5,494 nt of DNA from an uncultured Corynebacterium sp. (GTDB lineage: Bacteria > Actinomycetota > Actinomycetes > Mycobacteriales > Mycobacteriaceae). Position 1 is the first letter of the stretch. Each line of letters begins with the position of its first letter. The DNA is taken from positions 1 to 5,494 of the forward strand of contig CALZCR010000137.1 in the NCBI GenBank assembly GCA_945631445.1, given 5' to 3'. The translations under genes were made by a program, and so were the position numbers. Shown here in pieces: positions 1 through 5,494 of this stretch. The notes under the pieces are model-generated. The model had not been told where the DNA came from and ran no database searches. It saw nothing but the letters and a program-made list of their open reading frames with translations.

Positions 1-4
1 GAGA

Positions 5-1855
5 TCACACGCCCGGTTCCTGCTCCGGGGCGAGCCGCGGTCCGGCCTTCAACTCGTCGAGCGTGTTCAGGAAGCGGTCCGCCGCGTTGACGGCGATGGT
101 CGACCCGCCGCCGTAGACGATGAGCGAAGCGAACGCCAGATCGTCGCGGTAGCCGGTGAACCAGGCGTGGGACCCGTCATTGACCTCGGCTTCGCCGGTC
201 TTGCCGTGGATCTCGCCGGACGCGGTCATCCCGGCCGCCGTGCCGGAAGCAACCACCGAGCGCATCATGCGCTGCACCTGGGAGATGGTCTCCGGGTCCG
301 GGGACGGCACGTCCTCGCTGACCGTGGTCTCATGGCCTTCGATCAGGTACGGGACCGGGCGGGTGCCGGCGGCCGCGGTGGCGGACATCAGCGCCGCCCC
401 GAACGGGCTCGACAAGGTCAGGCCCTGCCCGTAGCCGGCTTCAGTGCGCTCCAACGGGGTCTCCCCCACCGGGACCGCGCCGGTGGCGGTGTTCAGCCCA
501 GGGATGTCGTAGTCGACGCCCAACCCGAAGGCCTTGCCCATGTCCTGCAGCTGCCCGGGCTCCAACTGCGTGGACATGTCCGCGAAAGTAGTGTTGCAGG
601 ACTGCGCGAAAGCATTGTTCAGCGGGACGTTGCCCAAGGAGAAGCCGTTGAAGTTGGTGACCACGCGCCCGTAGATGTTCTGGGTGCCCGGGCAGCCGAC
701 GACCATGTCGGCGTCCATCCCCAGTTGCTGCACGCCGGACGCCACAGTGACGACCTTGAAAATCGACCCCGGCGGGTACTGGCCCGTCAATGCGAGGTCC
801 CCGGCCCGGTCGGCGGCGTCCGTCTGGGCCACGGCCAGCACCTGCCCGGTGGAGGGGCGGATCGCGACGAGCATCGCCTCCATGTCCTGGGGCAGTTGGG
901 CCAGGGACTGCTCTGCCGCGACCTGCGCGTCACGGTCCAAGCTCACCTGCACCGCAGGTTGCGGACGCGGCTCGCGGTAGACCAGATCGCCGATCACCGC
1001 GCCGTTGTCGTTGACGGCGGAGACTTTCCACCCGGCGTCGCCGTCTAGGTCGTCGGCCACCAACGGGCCGATCCGGGCCATGATGTCGGGTGCGAAACCG
1101 GGGTCGGTGGGCACCATGGCGGCTTCTTCGTTGAGGAAGACTTCTCGGCGTCCGGCCAAGTCGGCTTCCACGGCGGGGCCCTCGGTGGCGGTGATCATGG
1201 TCACCGAATATGTCCCGCCCGCCGCGGACAGCTCCTGCGTCAACGCCGCGGGATCAACCGTGGGCACGGTCTCGTCGCGGCCATGGGCCGCGTTGACGGC
1301 GCGGGCGATCGCCCCGGCGGTCTCCTCCGGATCGCGCATCGCCTCGGTGTCGACCAGGAGTCGGTGCATGCTGCCCGGGGCCATCAGCTCCGCACCGTCA
1401 GAGCTGACGACGCTGGCCTTCATCGCCGGCACGGCGCGCAGCTCCAAGTGCTGGTTCGCGCCGATCTGCGGGTGCACGAGGGTCGGTTGCCAGCGCACGG
1501 TCCACTCCCCGGACGTCTGGGTGAGCACCATCTGCGTGTCATAGGACAGAGTGCGGTCCCGGGGCAGCGTCCAGTTCAGCCGGTAGGTGGCGGTGGCGTG
1601 GGTGTCGTCCTGGGAGACGCCGGTCAGCTCCGCGCTCATGCTTTCGGCTTGCAGGCCGTCGTAGGACTGGTCCATCATTTTTAGCGCGGGCTCCGGCTGG
1701 TCCACCAGGTCCGCGACCGTGTCCGCGTCGCGGGCGGCGAAGGCCGCGAGAAATTCCTCGGCGGTCGGTTCGGCGGACACCGGTTTCGGCGTGCACCCTG
1801 CGATCACCCCGGCCACCAGCAGCAGCACAGCGACCAGCCCACCGACCCTTTTCAT
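5..1855 (-). CDS. Penicillin-binding lipoprotein, class B D,D-transpeptidase
   Basis: Peptidoglycan cross-linking transpeptidase anchored by lipid on the outer face of the membrane; it resembles M. tuberculosis PbpLipo (Rv2864c) and corynebacterial Pbp2b. With the ATG at 1853-1855 the protein has 616 residues. It begins MKRVGGLVAVLLLVAGVIAGC, a lipoprotein signal whose lipobox is IAGC, with C21 the lipidated residue. An NTF2-like MecA_N domain (about 28-140) and a dimerisation domain (about 140-300) follow. The transpeptidase domain (about 300-605) has SIFK (catalytic S364, K367), SCN (419-421) and KTG (552-554). C388 and C420 might form a disulfide. No transglycosylase domain is present. The ATG at 1861 and a GTG at 1903 are in frame upstream; the GTG has a GGGGGA-like site but would add a poor 16-residue extension. 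The stop is 4 bp from the left edge, so the next gene is out of view. Confidence 0.93.
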   Translation of the reverse strand: MKRVGGLVAVLLLVAGVIAGCTPKPVSAEPTAEEFLAAFAARDADTVADLVDQPEPALKMMDQSYDGLQAESMSAELTGVSQDDTHATATYRLNWTLPRDRTLSYDTQMVLTQTSGEWTVRWQPTLVHPQIGANQHLELRAVPAMKASVVSSDGAELMAPGSMHRLLVDTEAMRDPEETAGAIARAVNAAHGRDETVPTVDPAALTQELSAAGGTYSVTMITATEGPAVEADLAGRREVFLNEEAAMVPTDPGFAPDIMARIGPLVADDLDGDAGWKVSAVNDNGAVIGDLVYREPRPQPAVQVSLDRDAQVAAEQSLAQLPQDMEAMLVAIRPSTGQVLAVAQTDAADRAGDLALTGQYPPGSIFKVVTVASGVQQLGMDADMVVGCPGTQNIYGRVVTNFNGFSLGNVPLNNAFAQSCNTTFADMSTQLEPGQLQDMGKAFGLGVDYDIPGLNTATGAVPVGETPLERTEAGYGQGLTLSSPFGAALMSATAAAGTRPVPYLIEGHETTVSEDVPSPDPETISQVQRMMRSVVASGTAAGMTASGEIHGKTGEAEVNDGSHAWFTGYRDDLAFASLIVYGGGSTIAVNAADRFLNTLDELKAGPRLAPEQEPGV

Positions 1856-1861
1856 GGGCAT

Positions 1862-1896
1862 AAAAATAGCAGCGTCGACGACTGTGTCGACGCTGC
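1862..1896 (-). terminator. Intrinsic terminator-like hairpin after ispG
   Basis: A perfect 11-bp stem, GCAGCGTCGAC (1886-1896) pairing with GTCGACGCTGC (1869-1879), has a six-base loop, ACAGTC. It is followed on the minus strand by TATTTTT (1868-1862). It begins 22 nt past the ispG stop and is the only stem with a T-run in the window. It points in the direction of ispG transcription. Its T-run ends directly at ATG 1861, six bases before the chosen start of the next gene, so it separates ispG from that gene or acts as an attenuator. Confidence 0.75.
1863..1890 (-). promoter_or_regulatory. Candidate promoter for a leaderless penicillin-binding lipoprotein mRNA
   Basis: TCGACA (1885-1890), five of six matches to TTGACA, is followed after 16 nt by TATTTT (1863-1868), which keeps the three most conserved -10 bases (TAnnnT). 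Seven nt then precede the A of the ATG at 1855, so transcription would begin at or close to the start codon. Leaderless mRNAs are common in corynebacteria, and no Shine-Dalgarno precedes this ATG, which fits. The elements overlap the terminator-like hairpin. Confidence 0.45.
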
Positions 1897-1918
1897 CACG
1901 CACAAAATCCCCCGGCGT

Positions 1919-3085
1919 CTAGCGGGTGACCTTGATTTCCGCCTTGGTGCCCTGGACTTCTTCCAGCCCCTGCTCCTCGGCGATGCGGTACGCCTCTTCG
2001 ATGAGGGTCTCGACGATCTGGGACTCCGGGACCGTCTTGATCACTTCGCCCTTGACGAAGATTTGGCCCTTGCCGTTGCCGGAGGCCACGCCGAGGTCCG
2101 CGTCGCGGGCTTCTCCCGGTCCGTTGACCACGCAGCCCATGACGGCCACGCGCAGAGGGAACTCCATGCCCTCCAGGCCTGCGGTGACTTCTTCGGCGAG
2201 CGTGTAGACGTCGACCTGGGCGCGGCCGCAGGACGGGCAGGACACGATCTCCAGGCCGCGCTGACGCAGGTTCAGCGACTGCAGGATCTGGTCGCCGACC
2301 TTGATCTCCTCGACCGGGTCGGCGGACAAGGACACGCGGATGGTGTCGCCGATGCCCTGCGACAGCAGCGCGCCGAAGGCGACGGAGGACTTGATGGTGC
2401 CCATGAACTTCGGGCCCGCCTCCGTCACACCGAGGTGCAGCGGGTAGTCGCACTGGGCCGCCAGCTGGCGGTAGGCCTCGACCATCAGGACCGGGTCGGA
2501 GTGCTTGACGGAGATGGCGATGTCGCCGAAACCGTGCTCCTCGAAGAGCCCGGCCTCCCAGAGGGCGGATTCCACCAGCGCCTCCGGCGTGGCCTTGCCG
2601 TGGTATTTGTCCAGGATGCGCTGATCCAGGGAACCGCCGTTGACGCCGATGCGGATCGGCACGCCCGCGTCGCCGGCCGCCTGGGCGACTTCCTTGACGC
2701 GGCCGTCGAACTCCTTGATGTTGCCCGGGTTCACGCGCACTGCGGCGACGCCGGCGTCGATCGCGGAGAAGATGTACTTCGGCTGGAAGTGGATGTCCGC
2801 GATGACCGGGATCGGCGACTTCTTGGCGATCGCCGACAGCGCTTCCGCGTCGGCGGGCTTGGGCACGGCCACGCGCACGATGTCGCAGCCGGCCGTGGTC
2901 AGCTGGGCGATCTGCTGCAGAGTCGAGTTGATGTCGTGGGTCTGGGTGGTGGTCATCGACTGCACCGACACCGGGTAGTCCGATCCCACGCCCACGTCGC
3001 CGACCTTGAGCTGGCGGGTGACGCGTCGCGGCGCCAGGGTCGGAGGCGGGGCGTCGGGAAGACCGAGTCCGATCGGTGTGGCCAT
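1919..3085 (-). CDS. ispG: 4-hydroxy-3-methylbut-2-enyl diphosphate synthase (IspG/GcpE)
   Basis: Cytoplasmic [4Fe-4S] enzyme of the MEP pathway that reductively converts 2-C-methyl-D-erythritol 2,4-cyclodiphosphate to HMBPP, using ferredoxin or flavodoxin as electron donor. The 388-residue product has the usual bacterial length. The N-terminal TIM barrel includes [10 protein letters not shown] (about 38-47), ADIHF (96-100), RVNPGN (117-122) and [10 protein letters not shown] (145-153). The C-terminal cluster domain has C283 and C286 in SCPSCGR and C318 in GCVVNGPGE. These are the three cysteine ligands, and E325 in NGPGE is the expected fourth ligand or catalytic glutamate. All key residues are present. 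The ATG start is fixed by GAGGAG 5 nt upstream. A 224-bp spacer separates it from rip, so it may have its own promoter besides read-through. A terminator-like hairpin lies 22 bp after the TAG stop. Confidence 0.97.
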   Translation of the reverse strand: MATPIGLGLPDAPPPTLAPRRVTRQLKVGDVGVGSDYPVSVQSMTTTQTHDINSTLQQIAQLTTAGCDIVRVAVPKPADAEALSAIAKKSPIPVIADIHFQPKYIFSAIDAGVAAVRVNPGNIKEFDGRVKEVAQAAGDAGVPIRIGVNGGSLDQRILDKYHGKATPEALVESALWEAGLFEEHGFGDIAISVKHSDPVLMVEAYRQLAAQCDYPLHLGVTEAGPKFMGTIKSSVAFGALLSQGIGDTIRVSLSADPVEEIKVGDQILQSLNLRQRGLEIVSCPSCGRAQVDVYTLAEEVTAGLEGMEFPLRVAVMGCVVNGPGEARDADLGVASGNGKGQIFVKGEVIKTVPESQIVETLIEEAYRIAEEQGLEEVQGTKAEIKVTR

Positions 3086-3090
3086 GAAAT

Positions 3091-3096
3091 CTCCTC
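3091..3096 (-). promoter_or_regulatory. Ribosome binding site of ispG
   Basis: GAGGAG on the minus strand, followed by ATTTC and then ATG at 3083-3085. It lies in an AC-rich stretch with little base-pairing potential (two copies of ACACATA with a 9-nt period, 3098-3113), which would leave it open to ribosomes. Confidence 0.85.
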
Positions 3097-3115
3097 GTAT
3101 GTGTGTTATGTGTTC

Positions 3116-3129
3116 GTGCCCGGTGGCAC
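3116..3129 (-). other. Small hairpin in the ispG 5' leader
   Basis: On the minus strand GTGCC, loop ACCG, GGCAC form a 5-bp stem with a four-base loop, ending about 20 nt before the Shine-Dalgarno of ispG. There is no T-run after it, so it is not a terminator. It may shape the leader, but does not cover the ribosome binding site. Confidence 0.3.
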
Positions 3130-3143
3130 AGTGTAGTGCGTGG

Positions 3144-3153
3144 GCGAGCTCGC
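3144..3153. repeat. Perfect 10-bp palindrome in the ispG leader
   Basis: GCGAGCTCGC is self-complementary. If transcription starts near 3158, it falls within the first 15 nt of the mRNA. It could be an operator just downstream of the promoter or a dimer-binding site. With no loop it is a poor RNA hairpin. High-GC DNA yields such palindromes by chance fairly often. Confidence 0.3.
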
Positions 3154-3164
3154 GCAGTGCACCT

Positions 3165-3170
3165 ATTCTA
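3165..3170 (-). promoter_or_regulatory. Candidate -10 box of an ispG promoter
   Basis: TAGAAT on the minus strand, in the context GTGTTAGAATAGG, matches the corynebacterial extended -10 pattern well. Transcription would start near 3158 and give a leader of about 70 nt before the ispG ATG. No good TTGACA-like -35 box lies 16-19 nt upstream, which is common in this group but leaves the call unproven. Confidence 0.45.
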
Positions 3171-3198
3171 ACACCGCGTTTACCCGGCTAGATTCGTA

Positions 3199-3214
3199 GT
3201 TATAGCGCATGCGC
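3199..3214 (-). promoter_or_regulatory. Perfect 10-bp palindrome abutting a second -10-like hexamer
   Basis: GCGCATGCGC (3205-3214) reads the same on both strands and is followed directly on the minus strand by TATAAC (3199-3204), a five-of-six match to TATAAT. The palindrome would sit in the spacer of that promoter, a usual place for a repressor site. It lies about 35 bp upstream of the TAGAAT box. No known regulator motif was recognised. Confidence 0.25.
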
Positions 3215-3225
3215 CTGGCATCTGC

Positions 3226-3237
3226 GGGGTCGCCCCC
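3226..3237 (-). other. GC hairpin with GNRA-type tetraloop in the rip-ispG spacer
   Basis: GGGG-GCGA-CCCC on the minus strand gives a 4-bp all-GC stem closed by GCGA, a stable GNRA tetraloop. No T-run follows. It lies between the rip 3' inverted repeats and the candidate ispG promoter. Confidence 0.3.
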
Positions 3238-3240
3238 TGA

Positions 3241-3297
3241 AGGTTTCCTGGGATTGTCTCCGCGGCCGTGATCGAGCTGAAACCTCGGCCAGGAGAC
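3241..3297 (-). other. Overlapping inverted repeats in the rip 3' region
   Basis: Beginning 12 nt after the rip stop, GTCTCC-T-GGCC (3287-3297) can pair with GGCC-GC-GGAGAC (3256-3267), with CGAG/CTCG inside as an inner stem. A second pairing, AGGTTTC (3279-3285) with GAAACCT (3241-3247), uses bases in the loop of the first and encloses its 3' arm. The two folds therefore compete. No T-run follows either, so this is not a standard intrinsic terminator. It may protect the 3' end or mark a weak processing or termination site. Confidence 0.35.
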
Positions 3298-3309
3298 GCC
3301 GCGGGGAGG

Positions 3310-4521
3310 TCAGCCGAAGAGCCGCACGGGGTTGACCACGTCGGCGATCAGGACGATGCCGCCGAGCGAAACCAACAGCGCCGCCATCACGATGGTCACC
3401 GGCATGAGCTTCTCGTAGTTGGCCGGCCCGCCGGGGGTCTGGCCGCGCAGGCGGCGGAAGAGGTCGCGGATCTTTTCGTAGATGACCACGGCGATGTGGC
3501 CGCCGTCCAGCGGGGGCAGCGGCAGCAGGTTGAACAGCGCCAGGAAAAAGTTCAAGGAAGCCAGCATGAGCCAGAAGGAGTCCCACAGGGAACGCTCCAC
3601 CAGCTCGCCGCCGATGAAGGAGGCGCCGACCACGCTCATCGGCCCGTCCATCTCGCGTTCGGCGCCGAAGATGGCCGCGACCACGCCCGGGATCTTCGCC
3701 GGCAGCTGCAACACGCCCTCCACCGTGGCCTGCAGCAGTTGGCCGGTGTAGGCGAAGGTCGCGGGCACCGCCTCCACGGGGCCGAACTGCCGGACGGCGT
3801 CGGCGACGGGGCGGCTGGCCAGCCCGATGGAACCGGCCTCATAGGTGTCGCCGGAGGTGGTGTACCGCGTCACCGAGTCCAGTTCGACGGGAAGCTCAGC
3901 GACCCGCTCGCCGCGCTCCACGGTCAGGGTGACCGTCTCCCCCGGCAGCTCCAACACCGCGTCGCGCAACTGGTGGAAGTCGGTGAGCCGCTCACCGTTG
4001 AGCGCCAGGATCCGGTCGCCCTCTTCGACGCCGGCGTCACCGGCGGGCCCGACGCCGGAACAGTCCGCCAGAGTGCCGTCGGCGCGCTGGTCGGAGGTGC
4101 ACACCACCTCGCCGACCACCGGGCGGGTGTCCGCGTACGGGTTGGGGATGCCGGAGGCGACCGCGACACCGTAGATGACGGTCAGCCCGAGCAACAGGTT
4201 GACCGCCACTCCCCCGGACAGCACGACGATGCGCTGCCACGCGGGCTTGGTGCGCATCGCGTGCGGGGCCTCCTCCTCGGTGACCTCGTCGAGCGCGGTC
4301 ATGCCGGCGATCTCGCAGTACCCGCCGAAGGGCACCGCCGCGACGCCGTATTGCGTGTGCCCTTTCTTCACGGAGAAAAGAGTGGGGCCGAAGCCGATGA
4401 AATACCGGCGCACGCGCATGCCGAAGGCACGCGCCGTCAGCATGTGCCCCGCCTCGTGCAACGCGATGGTCACGGCGATGCCGAGCGCGAAAAGCAGGAC
4501 TCCGAGCAAGTAAGCGCCCAC
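3310..4521 (-). CDS. rip: Site-2 intramembrane zinc metalloprotease (RseP/Rip1 family, peptidase M50)
   Basis: A 403-residue integral membrane protease that cuts substrates within the membrane. In M. tuberculosis the orthologue Rip1 (Rv2869c) clears several anti-sigma factors; the substrates here cannot be read from the sequence. The first membrane helix carries the zinc motif HEAGH (residues 22-26). The conserved GFGPTLFS and PFGGY segments follow, then a second helix at about 97-123. One extracytoplasmic PDZ domain lies at about 155-210, as in actinobacteria; E. coli RseP has two. The third zinc ligand is D339 in PPLDGGH, near a helix at about 317-335. A last helix spans about 372-397, before the C-terminus VNPVRLFG. 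The region before and in the PDZ domain has two cysteines (C141, C154) that could form a disulfide. The start is GTG, chosen because AAGAGGAG lies just upstream and the N-terminus fits the family. The gene starts 30 bp after dxr with no terminator between, so co-transcription is likely. Confidence 0.95.
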   Translation of the reverse strand: MGAYLLGVLLFALGIAVTIALHEAGHMLTARAFGMRVRRYFIGFGPTLFSVKKGHTQYGVAAVPFGGYCEIAGMTALDEVTEEEAPHAMRTKPAWQRIVVLSGGVAVNLLLGLTVIYGVAVASGIPNPYADTRPVVGEVVCTSDQRADGTLADCSGVGPAGDAGVEEGDRILALNGERLTDFHQLRDAVLELPGETVTLTVERGERVAELPVELDSVTRYTTSGDTYEAGSIGLASRPVADAVRQFGPVEAVPATFAYTGQLLQATVEGVLQLPAKIPGVVAAIFGAEREMDGPMSVVGASFIGGELVERSLWDSFWLMLASLNFFLALFNLLPLPPLDGGHIAVVIYEKIRDLFRRLRGQTPGGPANYEKLMPVTIVMAALLVSLGGIVLIADVVNPVRLFG

Positions 4522-4525
4522 GAAG

Positions 4526-4533
4526 CTCCTCTT
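4526..4533 (-). promoter_or_regulatory. Ribosome binding site of rip, supporting the GTG start
   Basis: On the minus strand AAGAGGAG is followed by CTTC and then GTG. The strong complement to the 16S rRNA 3' end, placed 4-6 nt ahead of the codon, supports the GTG at 4519-4521 as the start. Confidence 0.85.
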
Positions 4534-4551
4534 GTCAGTCTGGGGTGTGGT

Positions 4552-5494
4552 TTAGCGGGCCAGCGTGTCGACGAGCGCGTTGGCGCGGCGACGAGCTTCC
4601 GCCTCGACGGTGAGAATGTCGTCGACGCTTGAGGCTACACCCGCGAATTCGTCGGCAGAAGTCACGATTTCGCCCACCACGTCGACGATCTGGGGAAAAG
4701 CGATGCGCCCGGCGAGGAAGGCCGCGGCGGCTTCTTCGTTGGCGGCGTTGTACACCGCCGGGTAAGAGCCACGTTGGGCCGCGACGTGACGGGCTAGTTC
4801 GACAGCGGGGAAGGCTTCGTCGTCGAGCGGTTCAAAGCGCCAGTCGTGGGCCCGGGTGAAGTCGAGGGCCGGCTGGGCCTTCGGCACCCGCGCCGGCCAG
4901 GCCAGCGCGTGCGCGATCGGCAGCTTCATCGACGGCGGGGACGCCTGGGCGATGGTGCCGCCGTCGACGAAGGTGACCATGGAGTGGATGATCGACTGCG
5001 GGTGCACCGTGACGTCGATGCGCTCGGGCGCCATGTCGAACAGCAGGCTCGCCTCGATGAGTTCGAGGCCCTTGTTGATCAGCGTCGCGGAATTGAGGGT
5101 GTTCATCTGCCCCATCGACCACGTCGGGTGCTGGGCCGCCTGTCGCGGGGTCACCTCCCACATCTGCTTCCTGCTCCATCCGCGGAAAGGTCCGCCGGAG
5201 GCGGTCAGCACCAGCCGCTCGACTTCTTCCGCCGTGCCGGAGCGCAGGCATTGGGCCATGGCGGAGTGTTCGGAGTCGACGGGCACGATCTGTCCCGGGC
5301 GCGCGGCGGAGATGACCAGGTCCCCGCCGGCGACCAACGACTCCTTATTCGCCAGCGCCAGCGTGGCGCCTGATTCGATGGTCGCCAGCGTCGCCGCCAG
5401 CCCCAGCGAGCCGACCAGGGCGTTGAGGACGGTGTCGGCGGGGGTCGCCTCGACCAGCAGGCGGGCGGCGTCCGCCCCGGCGACGACCTCGCCG
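4552..5494 (-). CDS. dxr: 1-deoxy-D-xylulose 5-phosphate reductoisomerase, N-terminus cut by window edge
   Basis: Cytoplasmic NADPH-dependent enzyme of the MEP pathway that converts 1-deoxy-D-xylulose 5-phosphate to 2-C-methyl-D-erythritol 4-phosphate. About 313 residues are visible; the frame stays open to the right edge, so roughly the first 80-90 residues, including the start of the NADPH-binding Rossmann fold, are missing. The visible part begins with the end of that fold ([13 protein letters not shown]) and the NKES segment. Next comes PVDSEH near 5269-5280, whose Asp and Glu match the E. coli metal ligands D150 and E152. Then SGGPFR, HPTWSMG (substrate-loop His and Trp), and NSAT...NKGLE near 5062-5091, matching E. 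coli S222, N227, K228 and the third metal ligand E231. [10 protein letters not shown] and [13 protein letters not shown] follow, and the protein ends at TAA. An in-frame TTG at 5337 is an internal Leu codon, not a start. No truncation or frameshift is seen in the visible part. It is probably the first visible gene of an operon with rip, 30 bp downstream. Confidence 0.97.
   Translation of the reverse strand, partial: GEVVAGADAARLLVEATPADTVLNALVGSLGLAATLATIESGATLALANKESLVAGGDLVISAARPGQIVPVDSEHSAMAQCLRSGTAEEVERLVLTASGGPFRGWSRKQMWEVTPRQAAQHPTWSMGQMNTLNSATLINKGLELIEASLLFDMAPERIDVTVHPQSIIHSMVTFVDGGTIAQASPPSMKLPIAHALAWPARVPKAQPALDFTRAHDWRFEPLDDEAFPAVELARHVAAQRGSYPAVYNAANEEAAAAFLAGRIAFPQIVDVVGEIVTSADEFAGVASSVDDILTVEAEARRRANALVDTLAR

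Larger units (their letters stand above)
3086..3309. other. Noncoding spacer between rip and ispG
   Basis: No convincing gene is present. Open frames here are short or extend antisense or out of frame into rip. Two tiny frames on the minus strand (13 and 15 codons, starting at ATGs near 3219 and 3210) lack a Shine-Dalgarno. The spacer holds the inverted repeats, candidate promoter elements and ispG leader listed separately. Confidence 0.7.

Noticed and set aside
1539..2453. Minus-strand open frame spanning the end of ispG and the start of the lipoprotein gene.
   Set aside because: It overlaps two well-supported genes in another frame, is very rich in Arg and Gly, and crosses the terminator hairpin.
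2063..3136. Open frame on the plus strand (357 codons) opposite ispG.
   Set aside because: It is antisense to ispG, of low complexity (Gly, Asp, Val, Arg, His), with no recognisable motif; a GC-codon-bias shadow.
3174..3221. Two tiny minus-strand frames ([13 protein letters not shown] and [15 protein letters not shown]) as possible leader peptides of ispG.
   Set aside because: Neither has a Shine-Dalgarno, neither shows a run of one regulatory amino acid, and the second runs into the candidate -10 box.
3200..3586. Minus-strand open frame (128 codons) running from the rip 3' end into the spacer, possibly a small gene between rip and ispG.
   Set aside because: Most of it overlaps rip out of frame, its product is Arg/Pro/Ala-rich with no motif, and no ribosome binding site was seen.
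4618..4629. GTCGTCGACGCT in dxr, also found in the terminator hairpin, as a dispersed repeat.
   Set aside because: It is in coding sequence, and short GTCGAC-rich words are frequent in this composition; no second arm or T-run is present.
3268..4632. Long open frame on the plus strand (454 codons) opposite rip.
   Set aside because: It is antisense to a clear, fully conserved protease gene. Its product is rich in Gly, Ala, Val, His, Asp and Arg with no domain or hydrophobic core, as expected for the reverse of a high-GC gene.
5335..5337. TTG as a start codon of dxr.
   Set aside because: The frame is open upstream to the window edge and encodes conserved Dxr sequence (LANKES), so the TTG is an internal Leu codon.

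Overview
The window is high-GC, gene-dense DNA from a Corynebacterium-like actinobacterium. This call rests on the protein sequences and the gene order. The Dxr has the actinobacterial 'MNTLNSAT' segment, the site-2 protease ends in 'VNPVRLFG', and the order dxr - rip - ispG - penicillin-binding lipoprotein follows the Mycobacterium tuberculosis Rv2870c-Rv2864c region and the equivalent corynebacterial locus. The exact species cannot be told from sequence reading alone.

All four genes lie on the minus strand, so transcription runs from high to low coordinates. From right to left: (1) dxr, cut by the right edge and lacking its N-terminus (4552-5494). (2) rip/rseP, a site-2 zinc metalloprotease, 30 bp downstream, with a GTG start and a strong Shine-Dalgarno (3310-4521). 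(3) A 224-bp spacer rich in inverted repeats, with a plausible -10 box and the ribosome binding site of ispG. (4) ispG, complete (1919-3085). (5) A 57-bp interval from the ispG stop, holding an intrinsic-terminator-like hairpin. (6) A penicillin-binding lipoprotein, complete (5-1855).

Dxr and IspG are two enzymes of the MEP pathway, which makes the isoprenoid precursors of polyprenyl phosphate, the lipid carrier for peptidoglycan and arabinogalactan. The penicillin-binding lipoprotein cross-links peptidoglycan outside the membrane. The Rip protease cuts membrane proteins such as anti-sigma factors. The cluster therefore combines lipid-carrier precursor supply, envelope stress proteolysis and wall synthesis, an arrangement already known in actinobacteria.

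I found no undescribed multi-gene system. The most interesting signal is at 1853-1903. A perfect 11-bp stem with a T-rich tail looks like the ispG terminator. The same T-rich tail sits where the -10 box of a leaderless promoter for the penicillin-binding lipoprotein would be, and the lipoprotein's ATG has no Shine-Dalgarno.
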